In this document: positions 4,793-5,666 of the stretch, piece by piece | Numbering within the stretch: the first letter of the stretch is position 1 | Layout: each line of letters starts with the position of its first letter | Assembly: GCA_020025395.1 (NCBI GenBank) | Contig: JAHHSE010000100.1 | Span: 1 to 5,666, forward strand | DNA from: Oscillospiraceae bacterium | GTDB taxonomy: Bacteria; Bacillota; Clostridia; Oscillospirales; Oscillospiraceae | DNA length: 5,666 nt | Reading direction: 5' to 3' | Program-made: the position numbers and the translations under genes | The notes under the pieces: generated by a model | Databases searched by the model: none | Told to the model about the DNA's origin: nothing | The model's input: the letters and a program-made list of their open reading frames with translations, nothing else

Positions 4793-5596
4793 ATGCAGTC
4801 CAATCTCACCCTGATCCTCTCCACCCCGCCCAGCCGGCTCCGGGAGGTCCAGGGCTTTTCCCTCCCCATCGCCCATATGGCCTATCGAATCGGCTGTGGA
4901 CCCCATCTACTCTGCTCCGCCCGTCCCAACCTCCTCCGAGAGGGGCTGATGGTGGTGGATGACCGGGGATTCGATGGGGGCGGAAAGCCCGACCTCTTCT
5001 GTCGGGAGGTCCTTCAGGAATGCACCGCCCGGCGGTTTTCCGGGGTGATCTGCGACTGGGAGGCCCAGCCCTCGCCCTCCAGGGTCAGAATCCTGGAGCA
5101 GCTTTGTGCCGTCTGTCACAGACGGGGTCTGCCCTGTTATGTGCCGGAGTCCTATGGTCCCTCCATCCCTCAGGCCCGTGTCCTCCTCTCCAGCGCTCTG
5201 TCCGGCGGAACCCTGAGCCAGCGGCTGGAGGAGGCCGCCCAGCGATTCGGACGGGAGCGAGTCACCCTGGCCATTGAGCGCACAGCCTCCGACTTTTCCC
5301 TTCCCGCCCTCCATGGCATGGGACAGGAGCTGTCCCCAGAGGAGCTGGAGGACCTTCGAAAGCGGCTCTCCCCCTCCATTTTCTTTTCCGCCGAGCTGTG
5401 CGCCCAATACTTTACCTATCATGCCCCCCGGACCGGCCCCCACTTCGTCCTTTTTGACAACGGCCCCTCCATTCGGCAGAAACTGATTGTGGCGAGCAAG
5501 CACAAAATCACCTCCGCCCTGCTGGCCTATCCCCAGGTAGAGGATTTGATAGAGGATCTTCTCTCCCCCCCGCGTAACGCCGATACCCGGACATAA
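4793..5596 (+). CDS. Uncharacterised protein, possibly a GH18-like TIM-barrel
   Basis: The protein has 267 residues; the ATG at 4793 is preceded by AAGGGGG with 9 bases between. I do not recognise the family with confidence. The sequence alternates hydrophobic strands and amphipathic helices as in a beta/alpha barrel: LTLILST (5-11), GLMVVDDRGF (51-60), FSGVICDWE (82-90), LPCYVPESYG (113-122), RVLLSSALSGG (129-139), VTLAIERTASDFSL (157-170), PSIFFSAELCAQYF (194-207), HFVLFDNG (217-224) and ITSALLAYPQVEDL (239-252). FSGVICDWE resembles the catalytic strand of family 18 glycosidases (DGxDxDxE), with D88 and E90 kept but the first acidic positions replaced. A glycan-binding or lytic role, perhaps in spore or wall biology, is therefore only a hypothesis. 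There is no signal peptide or membrane segment. It is transcribed divergently from yqeG, stands alone and ends in a strong terminator, so it appears to be a single-gene unit. Codon use resembles that of its neighbours. Confidence 0.8.
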   Translation: MQSNLTLILSTPPSRLREVQGFSLPIAHMAYRIGCGPHLLCSARPNLLREGLMVVDDRGFDGGGKPDLFCREVLQECTARRFSGVICDWEAQPSPSRVRILEQLCAVCHRRGLPCYVPESYGPSIPQARVLLSSALSGGTLSQRLEEAAQRFGRERVTLAIERTASDFSLPALHGMGQELSPEELEDLRKRLSPSIFFSAELCAQYFTYHAPRTGPHFVLFDNGPSIRQKLIVASKHKITSALLAYPQVEDLIEDLLSPPRNADTRT

Positions 5597-5603
5597 ACAA
5601 AAA

Positions 5604-5640
5604 GAGCGCTGCAGAATACCCATTCTGCAGCGCTCCTTTT
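5604..5640. terminator. Strong intrinsic terminator, probably bidirectional
   Basis: A perfect 14-bp stem pairs GAGCGCTGCAGAAT (5604-5617) with ATTCTGCAGCGCTC (5622-5635) across the loop ACCC. The plus-strand 3' flank is CTTTTC. Read on the minus strand the stem is followed by TTTTTGTTT. It lies 7 bases after the stop at 5594-5596 and would end the plus-strand gene and also a convergent gene entering from the right. Confidence 0.92.
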
Positions 5641-5645
5641 CGGAA

Positions 5646-5666
5646 TCAATAGAACTTCTTTTTGTT
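5646..5666 (-). CDS. Possible C-terminal end of a convergent gene continuing beyond the window
   Basis: Read on the minus strand, 5666-5646 gives NKKKFY followed by TGA, 10 bases before the bidirectional terminator, whose T-run faces this direction. The spacing fits the 3' end of a convergent gene, but six codons are not enough to identify a protein or even confirm the frame. Confidence 0.25.
   Translation of the reverse strand, partial: NKKKFY

Noticed and set aside
4907..5623. A 238-codon minus-strand open frame opposite the plus-strand gene
   Set aside because: It would read through the strong terminator stem at its 5' end, is Gly-rich without recognisable motifs, and the plus frame has a better start site and a terminator at the right place.
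1..5666. CRISPR array, tRNA, rRNA, toxin-antitoxin or defence genes
   Set aside because: No regularly spaced direct repeats, no tRNA-like cloverleaf and no recognisable Cas, defence or toxin-antitoxin proteins were seen on either strand.

Overview
This window looks like chromosomal DNA from a moderately GC-rich Firmicute of the class Clostridia, probably a gut Oscillospiraceae-type bacterium. This is inference from gene content and protein style: a CD1247-type protein, a YqeG phosphatase, and a YqhT-sized aminopeptidase P next to efp. No rRNA or marker gene fixes the taxon.

Layout. Positions 1-129 are AT-rich (about 36% G+C over the first 120 bases by hand count) and hold the end of an unrecognised reading frame. 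Positions about 130-913 are the decayed right-hand part of an IS256-family insertion sequence. Its transposase lacks the N-terminus, carries two in-frame TGA codons and four frame changes, and has lost the middle of the catalytic domain; a right-end-like sequence remains at 884-913. Then comes a minus-strand housekeeping block, in transcription order: yqeG (HAD phosphatase, 4614-4108), an endonuclease IV-like TIM-barrel protein (4111-3263, coupled to yqeG by a TTGA overlap), aminopeptidase P (3183-2122), elongation factor P (2027-1458) and a CD1247-type zinc-ribbon protein (1377-943). One gene of unknown function (4793-5596) diverges on the plus strand and ends at a strong, probably bidirectional terminator. 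A possible convergent gene end lies at the window edge.

Regulation. A consensus-like extended -10 promoter at 4750-4778 drives the minus-strand block and gives a leader of about 130 nt rich in inverted repeats. A second sigma-A-like promoter at 2078-2106 lies just upstream of efp. The divergent plus-strand gene may use a weak promoter whose -10 occupies nearly the same bases as the yqeG -10.

How the genes fit together. pepP-efp adjacency is known from Bacillus subtilis (yqhT-efp). EF-P rescues ribosomes at polyproline stretches and aminopeptidase P removes residues in front of proline, so both deal with proline-containing polypeptides. YqeG proteins resemble phosphatidylglycerophosphate phosphatases; the coupled TIM-barrel partner has no established role. 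I see no clearly new multi-gene system. The most unusual items are the Cys/His tail of the CD1247-type protein, the uncharacterised plus-strand protein with a GH18-like DWE motif, and the compact divergent promoter.
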